A stretch of 64,000 bases of DNA. It comes from JBJEDU01 sp051872395 (GTDB lineage: Bacteria; Bacillota_I; Bacilli_A; RFN20; CAG-826). Positions 62,910 to 64,000 of this stretch are shown here, piece by piece. The stretch lies in contig JBJEDU010000029.1 of assembly GCA_051872395.1 (NCBI GenBank), positions 10,095-74,094 of the forward strand, read 5' to 3'. How positions within the stretch are numbered: the first letter of the stretch is position 1; every line of letters begins with the position of its first letter. Under the pieces are notes generated by a model, which saw only the letters and a list, made by a program, of their open reading frames with translations, ran no database searches and had not been told where the DNA came from. The translations under genes were made by a program, and so were the position numbers.

Positions 62910-63266
62910 TTACGCTAATCGGACGGCGTAAAGATTAACTTCTTTACAGCCAGAAGGAAAAGCTTTGTTTAATTTATAGAGAACGGTTTTCTGAGCTTCT
63001 ACTAAAATCTCAGAAATTTTCGCATTAAGAGCAATTACTAAATTTAATGTGACAGAAAAAGCCCCATCAATGTATCTTTTGATTTCAATCCCATCAATAA
63101 CTTTCGTGATATTTTGAGTTATTGTAGGAATATTAATTTTTGAAGGAATTTTGCTAATATCAACGACTCCATAACAACTCATAACTGCTTCTTTACAGAC
63201 AACAGCGATTTCTTTATTTTTAATTTTATGTAAGTCTATTTGTTTTTTTGAATTGGAAGAACTCAT
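62910..63266 (-). CDS. Asp23/Gls24-family protein (YloU)
   Basis: 118 residues. The pattern KNKEIAVVCKEAVMSCYGVVDI and DGAFSVTLNLVIALNAKISEILVEAQKTVLYKL is that of the Asp23/Gls24 family, small proteins tied to envelope homeostasis; the YloU type precedes fakA in most Bacilli. N-terminus is short and polar. Promoter at 63298-63326 with two palindromes (see below). No strong ribosome site. Confidence 0.9.
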   Translation of the reverse strand: MSSSNSKKQIDLHKIKNKEIAVVCKEAVMSCYGVVDISKIPSKINIPTITQNITKVIDGIEIKRYIDGAFSVTLNLVIALNAKISEILVEAQKTVLYKLNKAFPSGCKEVNLYAVRLA

Positions 63267-63297
63267 ACAAAAATTAATCTTTCTTTAAGTGTTAGTT

Positions 63298-63341
63298 ATT
63301 TTACATAGTAAAATGTATTTTGTCAAGTTTACGTAGTAAAC
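63298..63341 (-). promoter_or_regulatory. asp23-fakA promoter with two TTTACNTAGTAAA palindromes
   Basis: TTGACA (63326-63321), 17 bases, TAAAAT (63303-63298) on the - strand. ATTTTACATAGTAAAAT (63298-63314) covers the -10 box; GTTTACGTAGTAAAC (63327-63341) abuts the -35 box. Both are perfect palindromes sharing TTTACNTAGTAAA with centres 28 bases apart, so they look like a repressor's double operator. Confidence 0.7.
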
Positions 63342-63408
63342 AATAAAATATACAAACAAAAATACAATATTTCTTTTTATTTATTTATAAATAATATGCT
63401 GCTTTTTA

Positions 63409-63430
63409 AGGTTAAAAAAAAGCCCGGCAG
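63409..63430 (-). terminator. Probable terminator of the rRNA operon
   Basis: The 3' end of 5S (CTGCCGGGC) is followed on the - strand by eight T. The stem is supplied by the 5S terminal helix itself. Confidence 0.5.
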
Positions 63431-63530
63431 CTCGCTATCTTGTCTAAATTAGATATTGTCGCCACTACGGTGCTTAACTTCTGTGTTCGGGATGGGAACA
63501 GGTGTGTCCACCGCGCCATCGCCACCAGAC
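63422..63530 (-). rRNA. rrf: 5S ribosomal RNA
   Basis: About 108 bases. Contains the conserved CCGAACACAGAAGTTAAGCACC and CCTGTTCCCATCC-type segments; TCTGGTGGC at the 5' end pairs with GCTGCCGGG at the 3' end. It follows 23S rRNA in the usual order. Ends are placed to within a few bases. Confidence 0.95.
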
Positions 63531-63639
63531 TTTTTTTAGAGAGATTGTTCTCTCAAAACTGAATATTATGCATTAATGTCTTTCTAATTAAATGTGATAA
63601 CTTAAATTTTATTTTTTACTTAGTAAAAATCTTATGAAA
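63531..63639 (-). other. 23S-5S spacer with a third TTTACNTAGTAAA palindrome
   Basis: 109 bases, no tRNA. TTTTTACTTAGTAAAAA at about 63613-63629 matches the two palindromes at the asp23 promoter. A small hairpin AGAGAGATTGTTCTCTC lies just upstream of 5S (63537-63553). Confidence 0.6.

Positions 63640-64000
<361 letters not shown>

Overview
The window is AT-rich chromosomal DNA from a low-GC Gram-positive bacterium. TGA is used as a stop (the ALDH fragment, dxr and plsX end with it) and Trp is encoded by TGG, so the standard bacterial code applies and not the Mycoplasma code. PolC, the B. subtilis-like order of housekeeping genes, lipoprotein signal peptides and lgt place it in Bacillota, class Bacilli. 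My guess is an uncultured gut lineage near the Erysipelotrichales/RF39/Acholeplasmatales group; that placement is inference.

Layout: (1) 1-1380, + strand: the end of an aldehyde dehydrogenase and an MgtC/SapB membrane protein. (2) 1446-7166, - strand: capE-capG-capF, which make UDP-N-acetyl-L-fucosamine, then a glycerophosphodiesterase-like protein and a GPH-type sugar transporter. CapE carries an N-terminal helix-turn-helix. (3) 7324-24628, - strand: a LacI regulator followed by a nine-gene carbohydrate locus. It has two lipid-anchored beta-helix glycosidases, a large lipoprotein of beta-sandwich repeats, a binding protein and two permeases, two GH65 phosphorylases, and one polypeptide that fuses beta-phosphoglucomutase to the transporter ATPase. 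The scheme read from this is outside cutting, import, phosphorolysis to beta-glucose 1-phosphate, and isomerisation to glucose 6-phosphate. (4) 24928-26917: a two-gene accessory module (double-psi-barrel-like membrane protein and N-formylglutamate-amidohydrolase-like enzyme) that I cannot assign to a known system. A 40-bp imperfect direct repeat lies on each side of it. (5) 27147-28682: lgt, a small membrane protein preceded by a run of ten G, and tRNA-Pro.

(6) 28695-63266 is the conserved core, mostly on the - strand, in the order seen in Bacillus read backwards: asp23-like (yloU), fakA, recG, plsX, rnc, ftsY, ylxM, ffh, [rpsP-khpA-rimM-trmD inverted onto +], a purine permease, rplS, lepB, rbgA, rnhB, dprA, topA, xerC, rpsB, tsf, pyrH, frr, uppS, cdsA, dxr, rseP, polC. 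Genes often found in these intervals (smc, fapR and fab genes, trmFO, proS) are missing here. An uncharacterised membrane/secreted pair (55732-58080) and a DUF2188-type membrane protein are inserted. (7) 63422-64000: 5S rRNA and the 3' part of 23S rRNA on the - strand.

The observations most worth following are the phosphoglucomutase-ATPase fusion, the two-gene module between direct repeats, the HTH-CapE fusion, and three copies of the palindrome TTTACNTAGTAAA within 330 bp around the asp23-fakA promoter and the rRNA spacer.
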